Source: Luscinia megarhynchos (lineage: Eukaryota > Chordata > Aves > Passeriformes > Turdidae). Taken from it: DNA of 64,000 nt. This document shows, in pieces, positions 51,476 to 64,000 of this stretch. Position 1 is the first letter of the stretch, and each line of letters begins with the position of its first letter. The stretch covers positions 38,877,889 through 38,941,888 of the forward strand of contig CM067592.1 in the NCBI GenBank assembly GCA_034336665.1, read 5' to 3'. The notes below the pieces were generated by a model. It had not been told where the DNA came from. It searched no databases and saw nothing but the letters and a program-made list of their open reading frames with translations. The position numbers and the translations under genes are program-made.

Positions 51476-54400
51476 GCTGAAAGTTTAGTAATTTTGTTCA
51501 GAGCACTGAACAGGTAGCTGCCCCTGAATCAACTCAAGTGTTTTTGAAGATCTTGCTTATTCTGACTGAGGGAGGAAGACTGACTTCTGCCCTGTGTTCT
51601 TAAGGCATTATGAGGTCTTGCTTTGCCTCAGGTTATTGTCTCTGCCAGATACTGCCTGACATTTGTCTTCTGGAGCAAAAGAGTTTTGAATGAGATGTCT
51701 CTGTTCCCAGGAGGAGGTAAGAAGCTAGCATGGTGTAAGTTTGTTCACATAACACAATGAATAGAGAGCATTATGCATGGATTTCTTAAATAATATTATA
51801 CCATACTGGAAATTTGAAGGTGGCATTATTTAAAAAAAAATTTAACTATAAATTCCTTTCAAATTCACTGTTTTTAATGCATCACATCCTGGAGAGGCTG
51901 CATTGCATCATTGCTCTGACATTGTCAATTACACAGGGAAAGAACTGTACTAATTTGATCCATGGGCGTCCTGATTTTTTTTATTGCTACTAGGAATGCC
52001 CTTGAGAAGGTACCACAGGTCATATTGCTGTGGGGTTTTTTTCTGCTAACAAGAGGAGAAACACTCAGCTCCTTTTCTTCCTTAGCACCATCCTCTTTGG
52101 CTCCCTGGACAGCACAGGTCACTGTCAGCCATCTCCCTGCTGACAGCCTGTCAGATTTTGTGTGTCCTTTCTCAGGCCTGAGCAAAAGTTGCCACCTTTG
52201 ATCCTCTTACTCTTTTTATTGAGCATGGAATAAGAAAAGTTTCCAGGTGAGGTACATCCCTATGTGTCTGTTGCAGGTGACCCTGCAGCACAGGGTTTTG
52301 TAGAAACACAAGCAAGCATGCTTCCTCCCAGATTCAAGCTGGTCCTAGAGCTGCAAAGAACTACATGGTTGATGAAGTCTGGTCAGCTAGAATGGATCAC
52401 ACCTGGGGAGACCTTGGCACCAAAGCTGGGTGACAGGAGCTTTTCCCATGGATTCTTCTCAGGAGCACAGTTTGGAGAGACACAGTTCAGCGAGATGGAA
52501 ACAAACCAGACGTGAGCTGGCAGTGCAGACACCTACTGTGAGCTAACTCATGGGACAAAAGACACCTCATGGAATCTCCACTGCAGCTGCCTTTTATGTA
52601 ATTACAACTGTAGATTCTCCACTAGATACACAATTATAAGCAAAACATAAAGAAATTCCTAGATGAATTAAAAAGGGCCAGTGTGAAACAGTGAGACATA
52701 TTTGCTGCAATTATGTTTTGTTTTTCAGTATATTACAGTATACCATAGAACCCTAAGGTGAATTTGGCAGTGGAGAAATGACTCTTAATTAGTGTCAGAG
52801 TGGGCAGACAGGTACTGTACAACAGCAGCCTTACTGCCACAATATGGATTATTTGACTCATTTAAAAAGCATTTCTTTATTCAGTTAACCATTCTAGAAT
52901 ACTGAATAACAAGCATTTACTAATGTTTTCCTAATTAGTTTCTAACTACATAGGTTTACTTGTAATCATAAAATTGTACTGTGAAGGAACTCTAGACACT
53001 CAAAGATCTTCCTGTTTCAGGGGGCTGTTAATTATTATTATTTTCCAGGGAGAATGTACCAGACATAGAGAGAATGTACATAATAAGCTTTTCATGCTGT
53101 GCTTAATTTACATATTAAAGCACTTTACTGAGGCAAACAGACATCTAAATACCAGCTTGAAACTAAAATTCGTTAGTTTGTTTTTACAAAAGAAATAATT
53201 TAAAGTTGATATGCTTGATGACATGATCCCAAATAAGCACTTTATATGAATTCAAAAATATCTGTATAAGAATATCCTAAAAGCAAACTTTGAGAACTTT
53301 ATAAAAAGTTTTATAAAAAAATTCCTGTTCTATATTCTTCTCCTTTTCCATGAATTTTATCCTTTTATTCCTATTATGACTTCTGGGAATAAATCATAAA
53401 TCCCTCACAGTACACTCTAAAAATAAATGAACTTTACAAATGTATCACATAAAGGAATATATGAAACATTAAAAAAATCCTATTCCATATTTAACTGCTA
53501 ATTTCCAGTAGGATTTATCTGTAAAAAACTGAAACATAGAATTTTTATGCTTATGACAGAATTATGAAAAAATTACTTTGAATCAGATGTATATATTTTG
53601 AATTTGAATATCACAGCAGAAAAATTCGTAGCAACAACACCAATAACTTAAGTGGGAGTTGCTGATTTGCAGATAATGACACTAAACAATCCAGCTGAAT
53701 TTCAATTTCATGGGGTGTCTTTGCTGCACAAGAATAAGATGCTTTATACTTTTTTAGTTGCAACATCATAATTGGAGAAGTATTTCCTGCTTGTACCGGT
53801 AAATACCAAAGCATTTTGTAGGTAAAGATTTTGAACTGCCATAGTGAGGGGACAATGCCTCGATGGTTGCCATTTGTGAGATTTAAACCTCTATTTCCAG
53901 TGTCATGGAGTGCAGTGGAAAAAAAAATTACACCACATAAAGAATGTTTAATAATACTTTTAATTAAAAAATAGAGAGGATATATCTTGGGGCTTCAACT
54001 ACTGAAATATTATGAATGTTTTCTTACCAAATATTAATGTCCTATAGGTTCCTTTTGAAATAATTTATTCACAAATAGGATTTAGCTAAAAGTGGCAAAG
54101 CCTTTTCTGTTTACTGTGAGAGTGTTTGGATGGGGCAGGTAACCAACAAAAAAAGACCCAGAACCACAAATGAACCAAAGACCACGTCAGTATATATTTA
54201 CTTTTAGATTTGCCTCTTCATATAGAATACACAACATTATTTTATGTTGATAAGGAGTGTTTCTATGCACTATAGATTTAAAGGTTTTAGAAAACAGTAC
54301 ATTTTTTATTCTGTCATCTAAAAAATAAAATATGGCATGCCTAGCCACGGGTAGAAGAGTGACTCTCTAGCAACTAGAAAATAGCAGAAAATGAGATTAA

Positions 54401-57400
54401 TGAAGCTGATGAAATTACTGAGAACATTAAAATATCTACACATGATACTCCCTTGGAACTAATGAATTAGCAGGAAACATTTTGTAAGAATGTAGATGTG
54501 TTATTGTATTTGTGTTTATCTGTATGACACCTGTCTTGTTTATTTCAACTATCTCCCATCTATTTAGATGAAAATGTTCTGGGCTCTAATTTTCTGATAT
54601 AAGAAGACATGCAGTCAAATCTATATTACACCAAGTAGTCCAAGGTTTGTTTTTCTACTCTTTATTCATGAGCTACTCTATGGATAAAATAACAGGAAAA
54701 TGCTATTACTTCTGACTGAAGGAAACAGGACCATCTCCTGAAATAAATACATTAAAACAAATACAGATAATTAATATAGTTACTACATCATTTTTTTGCT
54801 AAATAAAAGATAGGATCTCATTTCTATTATCACGCTATTTACATAAAAGCTTTCATCATCTAAGGGATTCACAAATATTAATAAAGCAAGTTAGTAAAAA
54901 CTTCAGTATATTCTTTACATTTTATAAATTGAATGTTAAGGTCAATGGCTTTTTTCAAGGCCTTACATCTAAGGGTGGGATAGATTTTCTTGGGCTTTTC
55001 AGAGTTCAGTCGCAAACTGGGAAGTGTAGTGAAATTCTGTTAATTACTTAAATAGTTTATAGGCAGGCGTGTATCGCTGAACTTATAATATGTAGTGAAG
55101 GATGTCTTGCAGATTTCCTGTTTTTAACCCAGACTTTATGATGGTTGCTTTTAGATAAATGCATGTTGGCCTTATAAATTGCTTGCAAGGCACTGTTGCT
55201 TTTGAGAAAAATAAACCATCAGTTCACAGATGCCAAAAACATTGCATTGCTCTTGAATTAAGTTCTTGTACGTATCAGTATGTTAAAGATAAAAATACTG
55301 TGCTGCACTAAAAAGTATAACATACAAAGATTATCAGGCCCTATCTGGTATCAGTTTGTTTTTAGAATATAAGCATTATTTGAATATTTTTTTAATGCTG
55401 TTATCACTAGGTTCCTGATGACAAATTCACAGTGATGAAACCTTGTCCAGCTCATTGACAATTTATCTTCCATTTTCTTGGACTTCAGAAGGATTTTGAG
55501 TATCTGTTTCCCTTCTCAGATTTAGGAATCTTTTTTTGATGCCCACTGTCTCACCTAATCAGGCATGAGCCCTGGTTCTACATAAAATCAGGTGAATGAC
55601 AAGGAGAACTACACTTCAATTGAATTGGTGAAGGACCTGCTAGCTGGGTAAAAGATTAGTAACAAATTATTTAGGACACATATTACACAGTAGCTTAAAT
55701 ATGATGTTCAATGTAGTGATTTATGTATACATGTAAGAAATGTATTTTGATATCAGTCAAATGATTTCTCAAGCCCTAGATGCAACTAGAAAACTAAAGA
55801 AAAAAAATCCCTGTCTGTGTGTGAGGGATGCTGAAACCTTTTCTATCAGCAGTCTGTCTACAGTCCTTCAAGATCAATTTTTTGCCCCCTTGAAAAAATC
55901 CTGAAAATCTCAAATATTTCTTGAAATGGTTTGAATATTTCAGAAAGTAGTGGGGAGGATGGCTCTGAACTCTGCACATTTTTTCAGTATTTGACATAAT
56001 ACAAAGTAAATGATAAAATTTAAAGAATCTTAGCAGTGACTTCATAGCTCATCTGCATGCACGTGTGTACACACACATTTCCTCATAGGCTGAAGTTGAT
56101 TTTTACTGTGGATTTACCATTCTACTTAATAAGTTTAGGAATTATTTATTCAATGTTATTTATAAAAAATGCTAAGAACATCAACATTTCATCATACATC
56201 AGAAATTCATATTAATTTAAGTGAAATTTTATGTCAGTTTGACATAAGGGCATCCATCTCTCTGGGGTGATATTACGATGTTTGATTCTTTTCTTAGAAA
56301 TTGGAAGAGCTAAGATTTAAAATGTTTGGGGAACATATCCGAAAAACTGTGCCAATTTTTTTTGTAAAAAATTAATTTTCAGACAGTCCTTCAAGAATAA
56401 AGATGAGTATGACTTCTTAGCAAAGTACAGTCTACGAACACCTTTGTTGTTTTGTTTTTGTTTCTCAAATTAGCAGCTTCAGAATTTCTGTACTCACATG
56501 CATTAAACCCTTCTTTCCTTACCACCACCACCAAAAGGCCCCAGGAAAAGTTTCCAAATAAGGGAAGTTTAAAGGGCACACCCCGTCTGTTCTGTATTCT
56601 TTTTTGCATGTTGTTATGTGCACTCAAAAAAACCCTCAACACTAAAACTACTTCCATGCCTCTACACATGTATCTTTTTAGTCAGCTCTGATTTCTGTAA
56701 GATCTTTTGCTTTTCTTCCTTCTTGATAATGCAAAATGTCATTAAAGTATTAGAAACACTATGCAATTATCATTCTTTTCGCTGCAGAATTAAGTGCTTA
56801 ATTTGCAAAAAAATTATGTCATGTTTCTGCATATTTACTCCAGAGAAAGTGCATTGCACTCAGAGACTAGAGCACAAGCTTTTTCAGAGATGGAAATATT
56901 TTTTCTGTTACTAAGAAAATTCTTTTCCTGTAGCCTCACATTGTTTATGTGGCTGTATCTCTGCCTTGAGTGCCTTGAGTGTAAATGACTACAATTACTT
57001 CTACAGGTAATTAATTATATTTCAAAAGAATATTTTCTTATCAATCCTCTGCTAACTTGCAATAGTTGCATGTTCTGAATTTATGCAGATGATAACTTAA
57101 AGGAATTTTGTCTTTTACATGCCTTTTTCCTTGTACGTCGCTGCCGAGAATAACAATATTGTAAATTTATTTTGACTGTGACTACATTTCATGTTAAGTT
57201 GTGCACTTGGTTTATAACATATTTTTCACTTACACAATACTGGATGTACTGGAAAATGTTTTCCCAAAACCTAACTAAATCATATTTGTACGCTAAATGT
57301 TGAGTACATAAATAATTATAAGCCCTTTGTAGCTAGAGCCCACACAAAGCTTTAAAAATGTACCAGCATACACGTCGCTATTTATTTTCTAATGTACTTA

Positions 57401-60400
57401 AGAAGTACATTTGCCATGGAAAATGTGTCAATGCATAGCAAATTTGTTACATTAGTGCTCCGAAATATCTATAAATAACCACACTCACCAATATATCATG
57501 TGCACTTCTACATATATTTACTGTTGAAAAAAAAAATCAGTATATTGTTATCAGTTTTAAACTTTTTAATACAAATTCTTTTAAAAAATATTTTCCTCAC
57601 TTTATTTTAAAAAGTCTTTATTAACAGTGAGGTGAAAAGTCACACAATGGAATAGAGAATCAGAAAAGGGACATCACAATGTCGTATGACGTTTTAGCGC
57701 ACTTCGGTGCCACCATTTTTTTATCCCCATAGAAATGCAGCAAGTAATGAAAAATGCTGCTTCATTGATTTCAAACATATATATTTTAGATTAAGGTGAC
57801 AAACATATGATCACTGTTCCTACGGATGAAATGGGCATTTGCATCTTCAGGGAGATGTAATTGATTTATTCCACAAATCTACAGATGTTCATTCAACAAA
57901 ATCCATATATCTTTTTCCTCTTAGAATCCCTCACAAAATAAAATGCCTTAAAAGAAATCTTTGAATGAAATAATGTGCCACTCACACAGGCATTTTTATC
58001 TTCCTCCATCTTTTTAGATAGTCTGTGAACAGGGATTTTACTACGCTTTTCCCATCCTGTTCCATTTAAAAATTCTGAGGAACAGGGAAAGAAAATATTC
58101 ATTTGGAACAAAACAAAGTAAGGAAAGAGAACTTTCTCTCCATGAAGACACACAATAAAACTTTACAAGGCGATAAAATTAAGAACAAGTGACTGAAAAG
58201 TATACATTCTTCCAACTTGTCCTGTTGTGGGTAGACTTTAGGCTTTATTAGGTTTATATGAGCAACTCTTATATGAGAGTTAAGATAAAAGACAATCTAT
58301 CTTTTATCACTCAATCAAAATATCAGCTTTGGTGTACTATAATCATCATTGTCTTGTAGGTTTTGTCTCACATTTTTACTACATCCTACAATGATAAAAA
58401 ATTGAGTTGACTGGGACACATCTCTGCAGATGACTCTATTGATACAAGTGGCACTAAGAGGTGGACACCTACATGTCTCTAGCAGAAAGGGAAAACCTGA
58501 AATGCAGAGGCTTTGGTTGCAGAGAAGTCCATTGAAGGGCTTCTCTTGAATTTAATGCAATTTAGGTGACAGCCTCAAAAAGGAGTCATAAAGTAAGTAG
58601 ATGAGAAGGTTCAAAGTAGGAAACTTAATTATTAAAAGTCTTCTTGTCATGACTCATGTGAGGGTTTCACCTCCACCCCTAGCCATCCACGAACAGGATA
58701 TTTTCATCACTTTTTTGGAATAGTCCAGTACTCTGCCCTTCCTAAAGGTCACCTCTAATCATGAAGCAAACTGTATCAAATCCAACATAGATACAGTTCT
58801 TAATCTGAGGTCCGCAGCCTGATTAATCTATCAGGGATGCAAAGAGAATTGCAAAAATGAAAACAAGAAAGCACTACATATTAATCTGAACAATTTACAA
58901 TTGCAGAACATCCAGGCACTCAAAAACAGGAAATAGTGTTTTCCTAAAAATTAAGTAAATCTGTTTAGAAGGAAGGAGAAAGGAATGGTAGAATTCTGAA
59001 AACAGAAAGTAAAGACTGATGGAAGAAAATAATTTTTAAACGAAATTATCTGCTGGACATTTATATTCACAGTTACCATTTATGCAAAGAAATTTACTTA
59101 CTAAAGGTTTTGGCATACCATGTCTTTATAATGTTATTGGGCACTTATGATTAACATTTTCTAAACTTCACAATCTATGGTCTAGCTTCGATTTTCCTAA
59201 TAGAATAAAAATGAGAGTTCTCATTGCTTTCAATGACAGTAGATGTAAATCAATTCTAGAAGATATTTAAATTTCAAACTCAAGTCTACAAGGTCACAGA
59301 AATCCTGTTTGTTTTCTCAGATCCAAGCCCTAGACACTCAGTCATCTGAATGAGGAAAGCTGAAAAATGCTTTCTGTGGGTCAGTTACCTAAATATTGTC
59401 ATCTAATACCATTTATGATGCCAAATTCCTGTATGTCTCTTCCAAAAGACACATACTTTCTGTAGAACCTAAGACATTCACATCAGGCCACATGTGTATT
59501 TCAGCTACCCTGTGGTTCTAAAATGACCTTACAATCTTCTTTGTAGACAACTTAAACCTAGCCTTCATATCTAACAATTTGTTTGTACAAAATAGATAGC
59601 TTGCATTTACTCTGCCAGCACAGCAAACACCTATTTAATTTTGAGCAGTGTAATCAGACCTTATCTCACAGATGTACTGTAGGTACTATTAAGAGTGCAA
59701 ACGAATGTGTTCATGAAGCAGACACTGTATAATTTCTATAATTTAGAAAAAATTAGTCTTGAGGTCTGAAGCAAATCATAGATACAACAGTTCCAGAAAG
59801 TACATCCCAGAGTGCACTGAGCACAACTTCTTGACAGAAGCATCACTAATTTCAGTCACTAATTTCCAGGGAAAGTTACCTTGAAAGTAATCTTGATCAT
59901 CTTTTGGTGTTTCCACTCTTGATAAATTAACTACTTTTAGTCTTTTATTTGATCTTTCCAAGCAAAGGTCTTGTCTTTTTTCCCCCTAATTTCATTCAAA
60001 ATGCCCAGAGTATGTGTGAGTCTCTTGGTGCCATCACTTGACTGTAAGTGAAAATCTACTGCAAAAGAGATTTTAAAATGTTTCAACCCACTGTACACTC
60101 TTCAGTTCTGCTAAGCCTGCCAAAAGGAGGGGATAATGAAGGTATCAGTCACATCCCAGGGGAAATAAATACAGTTTGTTCTGGACATCAAATGCCATGG
60201 CTCACAAGCAGATGCTGACACCAGCCAACAGCAGCTCAAAAGGCATTTTCAGTTTGAGGAAGTAAGACGGATCACCATAATGCAGCACAGCAGAATTTCT
60301 TTAGTAACACAAAGTATTAGAATCTACCTTTCACCTTGAACAAAAATCATCAATCAAATTTTAAAGAAAATTATAGGAATAAATTAATAACAATTTTCCC

Positions 60401-60703
60401 ATTCAAAAATCATATTCAGTGTGTACATTAAACTTCATTTGTAGAAGGTCACATTAGAACAGTCGGAAACTACCAACAATGAAATTGGCTACAATATCTA
60501 ATTCACTGTTACATAAAATGCATTTACGGTATAATAGCTATGGAATGCATGTAATTTAAAGAGGCCCGCTACAGCAATCACTGAGACTGAACATATTGAG
60601 TATAGCAAGTCTCAAATCCACTGCATTTAGAATAGTGTGCAAGAACTTTTTCTGTCCAGTGAGAGCCCCCTGGCTTAGCAAGAAAGTCAGACTGTGACAT
60701 TAT
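51476..60703. other. Gene-less DNA downstream of the Caspr-family gene; may include its 3' UTR
   Basis: No coding exon is recognisable. The right-hand end must contain the 3' untranslated region of the minus-strand gene, whose length I cannot fix. AATAAA or close variants occur at several places on the minus strand in this AT-rich DNA. A CpG-bearing stretch at about 57130-57710 is listed separately. Confidence 0.6.
57130..57710. promoter_or_regulatory. Possible conserved non-coding element with retained CpGs
   Basis: In DNA otherwise almost without CpG I count 11 CpGs between 57136 and 57706. Three fall within 11 bp (57136-57146) and four within 24 bp (57683-57706). The stretch also has a perfect MEF2-type site (CTATAAATAA, 57469-57478) and an inverted repeat ATGTACTT-aag-AAGTACAT at 57392-57410. 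No repeat family is recognisable. Retained CpGs suggest constraint or lack of germline methylation, which is inference; an enhancer about 3 kb beyond the gene's stop codon is possible but unproven. Confidence 0.3.
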
Positions 60704-60709
60704 TTTATT
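60704..60709 (-). promoter_or_regulatory. Candidate polyadenylation signal
   Basis: AATAAA on the minus strand, 21 bases after the stop codon of the Caspr-family gene. It is so close to the stop that it would give a 3' UTR of only about 40-50 bases. A signal further downstream may be the main one. Confidence 0.3.
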
Positions 60710-60730
60710 GGATCAAATCATTAATGACAA

Positions 60731-60924
60731 TCAGAAGAAGTATTCCTTTTGATTTTCGTTGGCTGTGTTTTGCATGCTGAGCTCACTTTTCAATGCAGAT
60801 TCAGCACTGTCTTCATTTTCAGATCCTTTTGCCTCATTTTTTGAGTATGCGCCTTTTTTTTTATAAATGCGTATGGCTATGGCCGTGATGCAAAGTAGAA
60901 TGAATATGACAACTGCTATCACAC
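60731..60924 (-). CDS. CNTNAP4: Contactin-associated protein-like, last coding exon (transmembrane helix and cytoplasmic tail)
   Basis: This exon encodes the last 63 residues of a Caspr/neurexin-IV family neuronal cell-adhesion protein, plus two bases of a split glycine codon. It opens with a single-pass transmembrane helix of about 20 residues (VIAVVIFILLCITAIAIRIY). A basic juxtamembrane stretch follows, with a KNEAKG block that in this family binds band 4.1 proteins. The tail then ends EYFF, a hydrophobic C terminus of the class II PDZ-ligand type. The splice acceptor is strong: on the minus strand a long pyrimidine tract ends in cttgtag at 60925-60931, and the exon starts in phase 1. The open frame to the right of that point is intron. 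The tail fits CNTNAP4 best, since I recall CNTNAP5 ending differently; CNTNAP3 is also possible. Family assignment is firm; the paralogue is from memory. Caspr4 is known to act at synapses of interneurons. Confidence 0.9.
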
Positions 60925-63900
60925 CTACAAGAAGAAAAGAGAAAAAAGGTAATGAGGAAGGACAGAAAAATAATAACACATAAGCCAGAAAGCAGGAACA
61001 AGAAAGAATGACTACATCACATAATGGAAGGGCTTACAGGAAAGCCTGAGAAATGAGAAAACATAGCTGCTTTCAAATAAGAAACAGTACTCTAGTGTAA
61101 GTTTCATGGTGATTGTTCTGAAATTTTGCACCCTACTACTACTACTACTACTATTATTATTATTATTATTTTGATATTAATATAAATAATAATAATAATA
61201 TAAAATCCAAATTATATTTCTGAAATTTTTGAATGGAAAACCATTAGGGACCTTAGAGTATTTTCAATAAGAAAAATACTCTTTTTCTCTTTCAGTATCA
61301 GGCCCTAGATCTCTGCTGGTTTTGGAGCCCAAGCCACTGCAGATAAGGAACAGTAAGGTGAGATACTTCTCACAGAGATAAGCAAGACCTTACAGACTGC
61401 CAAACCATCTCCTCACTTCCTCGTTCATCCTGTATTAATGGTCTTAGGACCTTAGCTTCATGAGTTAGAGGATGGGCAGGAGAGGAATTTGAGGCGATGT
61501 GAAAGGGAAGACTAGTGGATCATGTTTGTCAAAGAGGCATAAAATAGGTCTAGTCTGTTGGGATGGAAAGAGCATCATGCACTCTGGAAAACAGTTGTAA
61601 TTGCAGTGGCTCAGTAGAGAAAGGGACAGTCTATTGCACAACTTGGTCATTACTGCAAGAAGAAGAAAAATACCTAGTCCCTTAACACTGTAGATAGAAA
61701 CAGAGCATCCAAAATTCAGGGCATGCCAGTTTTCTTGATCTCTACTGTGGACAGCCATTCATCATTGTAGGAATATAAAGGTTTTAATACAGTAGATCCT
61801 TCTCTTAAATGGACTTTGCAATCTAAGTAAATTTTTGTTTTATTTAAATTAACTAGTAAAGTCATTCTTTTATTTCAGTCACAGTAACTGCTTTCTTTAA
61901 AGACTTTTCAATAAACTTGTTTTGTCTGAAGTATCTGAGCTGATACCATTCTCAGTTATATTCATTTAAGGATGTTTAACCTTAAATTTTACTGAATGTT
62001 GCACAGCTTGCTTTGTTTTGACTTTTAAACAAATAAAGGTAGTAAAAAAAATTGAGACTGCGTATTCCCAAATGTGTTTAATACCAAAAAGAGTATTGTT
62101 ATTATTATCTTAAAAGGATTGCAACTATTATAGCTTCAAGTTAAAAAATTATTTTGTTGTTAGCACACTTAAAAATCCCCACCAAGTTATCTAGTATATA
62201 GTGATCTTTACGTACAGATAGTTGTGTAAAATAGTATTAATCTTTTGAAACAGTAAAGCAAGTTTGACTAAGCTAGATATGTAAAAAACTCAGAAAACAT
62301 ATTTTTAAATTTTGACCTTCCTTAAAATCAGTGGTAAAATTCGCATTTGGTGTGTATAAAATTATACAGACATAAGTATCACTTTACAAGCAGGGAAGCT
62401 TCTAGGCTTAATAATCTCATTTTAGTGTCTATGGTACTACTGTCTTGACCAGAGGTCACTGGTCAGGCAGTGTGCTTTTGCATGCACTGACCATAGCAGG
62501 TATCCCTGTTTAAATGGAAGATATAAAAGTGACTGCAGTTTCTTATCCTAAGTAAACCATTCATAAACCTAAAAAATTTTAACTTCAATGAAAAGCCTGG
62601 ACAGTTTAAGTCTACTAAATTCCACTATCTCCTTTGTCTATTGAGGCTTTTAAAACTCTAAGAAAAGAAAATATTTTCAGAATTTAAAAGACAGAGGGGG
62701 TGACCTTTTCATCCCACTGCCCTTTCTGTCAAAAGTATCTATGCAAATTGATACAGAATTAGACTGCCAAAACATCATGAGTGAAAACAAGTTTTATTTC
62801 CTCAACTCCTCCCAAAAAGAAGACATACTCCTAGAAATTATTACAGTGGGTGATTGTCACAGGAGAAGATACAATGCCTTGAAAGAAAATTTGAATTGAC
62901 AGAGACATATAACTTGCTTCAACACTGGTAAAAAGAGTTGAGTTTCTAATGAGAGTCCCAACCCCGAACTGTCCCTATTTAGGCTCACTTGAGTACTCCT
63001 CATTTCTGCTAAAGAGAAAGAATTGGTAGATTTTATATGAGTATCCATGTTGAATGGATCCTCCACAAAGGATTCATGAAATGGATCTTAAGGACAGTCA
63101 TTCAGAAAGGCACGGTGATGGAACCTGTATATCCTGATTATCAGTCCTGTACTCTAAGCATGCACATCTATCCTAAGCTTTATGCTCTATTTGTTCTGAC
63201 CGGCATAAACAGTAAAGGGACTATCACCATATTCACTTCAGAAGTAACTGAATTCTACATTGCTCTTCCTTTATTCCTCTGATAAAAAAAAATTTTTGAA
63301 AAAAATTTTATGAATGGTTATTTCTAGTTCTATTTGAGCTGATAAAAGTGTCCAAAAGAAATAGGAAGAAAATACTGTATTTCAGAACAACAGTCATTTT
63401 TATTAATATTATTTCTGTAACAAGCATTTTAAGCAGTAAATCAATGCAAGTGAAAGTCTTTCCAAGAGTACATTGCCTTCCAAACAGGAAACCAGGATGA
63501 AAATTCCTCAGGGTGCCATTGATTCAAGCAGTGTTAAACCTCATATTCTCAAGAAAAAGTCTTTGTTGTTCAGATTTATTAAAGGAGAATTTAAACTTGA
63601 CTTTGCCGCAAAAGGTAACTTTTTGGCAAAGTCAAGAAGAAATGATGGTTCTTTCTTAAATATATACTTATTTCAACAAATCCAAGCACTTTTTAAAGTT
63701 GTAGACACCACTATTACGCAGGTTGAAATTCTGTCCTTGCTATCTTGTTTTTCAGCAGAATGTTTCAATATATGGAAACATGGTATCAATTTATGTAATA
63801 AGAAGAGTGTGATCAATTGTATTTTAAAACAACACTTGACTTTTATCTGTCTACCAGCTACAGTGAAATGAAGACTTTTTACTAGTTTCTGTATGCACAC

Positions 63901-63979
63901 AAAGCTAAAGCGACTTCATCACTGACAGATTCACAGTTAGAAAAAAAATTTCCTGTGGATTTGTTACAGTCCCTATTAC
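60925..63979 (-). other. Last intron of the Caspr-family gene
   Basis: This 3,055-bp intron has a GTAATA donor at 63979-63974 and a TAG acceptor at 60927-60925 on the minus strand, and it interrupts a glycine codon after its first base. It contains a trinucleotide microsatellite. A 132-codon open frame on the opposite strand (63473-63871) shows no recognisable features. No other exon is visible inside it. Confidence 0.85.
61133..61205. repeat. (CTA)n/(TTA)n microsatellite with inverted (AAT)n arm
   Basis: Units of CTA (about 61133-61152) change to TTA (61153-61171). A short spacer follows, then AAT units (about 61184-61202). The TTA and AAT arms are complementary and could fold into a hairpin. 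It lies in the last intron of the Caspr-family gene. Confidence 0.9.
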
Positions 63980-64000
63980 CTCCAATAATTGCAGAGTCAC
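63980..64000 (-). CDS. CNTNAP4: Contactin-associated protein-like, 3' end of the penultimate exon (cut by the window edge)
   Basis: The last 21 bases of the window, on the minus strand, read (..GT) GAC TCT GCA ATT ATT GGA G, followed by the donor GTAATA. This gives DSAIIG plus the first base of a glycine codon. Joined to the next exon it places Ile-Ile-Gly-Gly directly before the transmembrane helix, the arrangement seen throughout the Caspr family. The phase-1 donor matches the phase-1 acceptor at 60924. The rest of the exon, which should carry the end of the extracellular region, lies beyond the window. Confidence 0.85.

Noticed and set aside
60925..60979. Upstream extension of the last Caspr exon to an ATG at 60979
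   Set aside because: This part is the polypyrimidine tract and acceptor of the intron. The true upstream coding sequence is in the exon ending at 63980, whose phase matches.
63473..63871. 132-codon plus-strand open frame
   Set aside because: It lies inside the last intron of the Caspr-family gene on the opposite strand and shows no family resemblance.
1..64000. CRISPR arrays, operons, prophage or bacterial defence systems
   Set aside because: The window is vertebrate DNA; no regularly spaced repeats or prokaryotic gene organisation are present.

Overview
This is vertebrate DNA, almost certainly from a bird. It is AT-rich and gene-poor, with no bacterial-style gene packing. Its repeats are avian in character: several 5'-truncated CR1 LINEs with the usual 3'-end signature, LTRs that I recognise from memory as bird (probably passerine) endogenous-retrovirus LTRs, and one ERVK-like provirus fragment. 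Passerine is an inference from recalled repeat sequences, not a search result.

The only protein-coding gene I can support is the 3' end of a contactin-associated protein-like (Caspr/neurexin-IV family) gene on the minus strand at the right edge. Its last coding exon (60731-60924) encodes the transmembrane helix and the cytoplasmic tail, ending in Glu-Tyr-Phe-Phe. The last 21 bases of the window (63980-64000) are the 3' end of the preceding exon. Both junctions are phase 1, and a 3,055-bp intron separates them. The tail fits CNTNAP4 best, from memory of the family; CNTNAP3 and CNTNAP5 are less likely.

Everything from 1 to about 60700 lies downstream of that gene and looks like a gene desert. 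From left to right it holds: an LTR (about 4350-5358); an antisense CR1 (5995-6490); a CR1 that keeps endonuclease-region and 3'-end sequence but lacks the middle (about 9650-11195); an antisense LTR (15710 to about 16045); an antisense CR1 (about 19850-20400); an antisense LTR with recognisable TATA and polyadenylation signals (about 25286-25861); a rearranged ERVK-like element (about 35220-37075); a (TA)n tract (43881-43939); and a sense CR1 (about 50840-51475). Between these lies AT-rich unique sequence. Two stretches, about 14160-14470 and 57130-57710, look like possible conserved regulatory elements.

The most unusual structure is the ERVK-like locus. A plus-strand LTR with a near-perfect lysine-tRNA primer binding site runs, right at the end of that site, into reverse transcriptase, protease and nucleocapsid remnants that read on the minus strand. 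I found no new multi-gene system. The long ORFs of 120-130 codons elsewhere show no family resemblance and are most likely chance.
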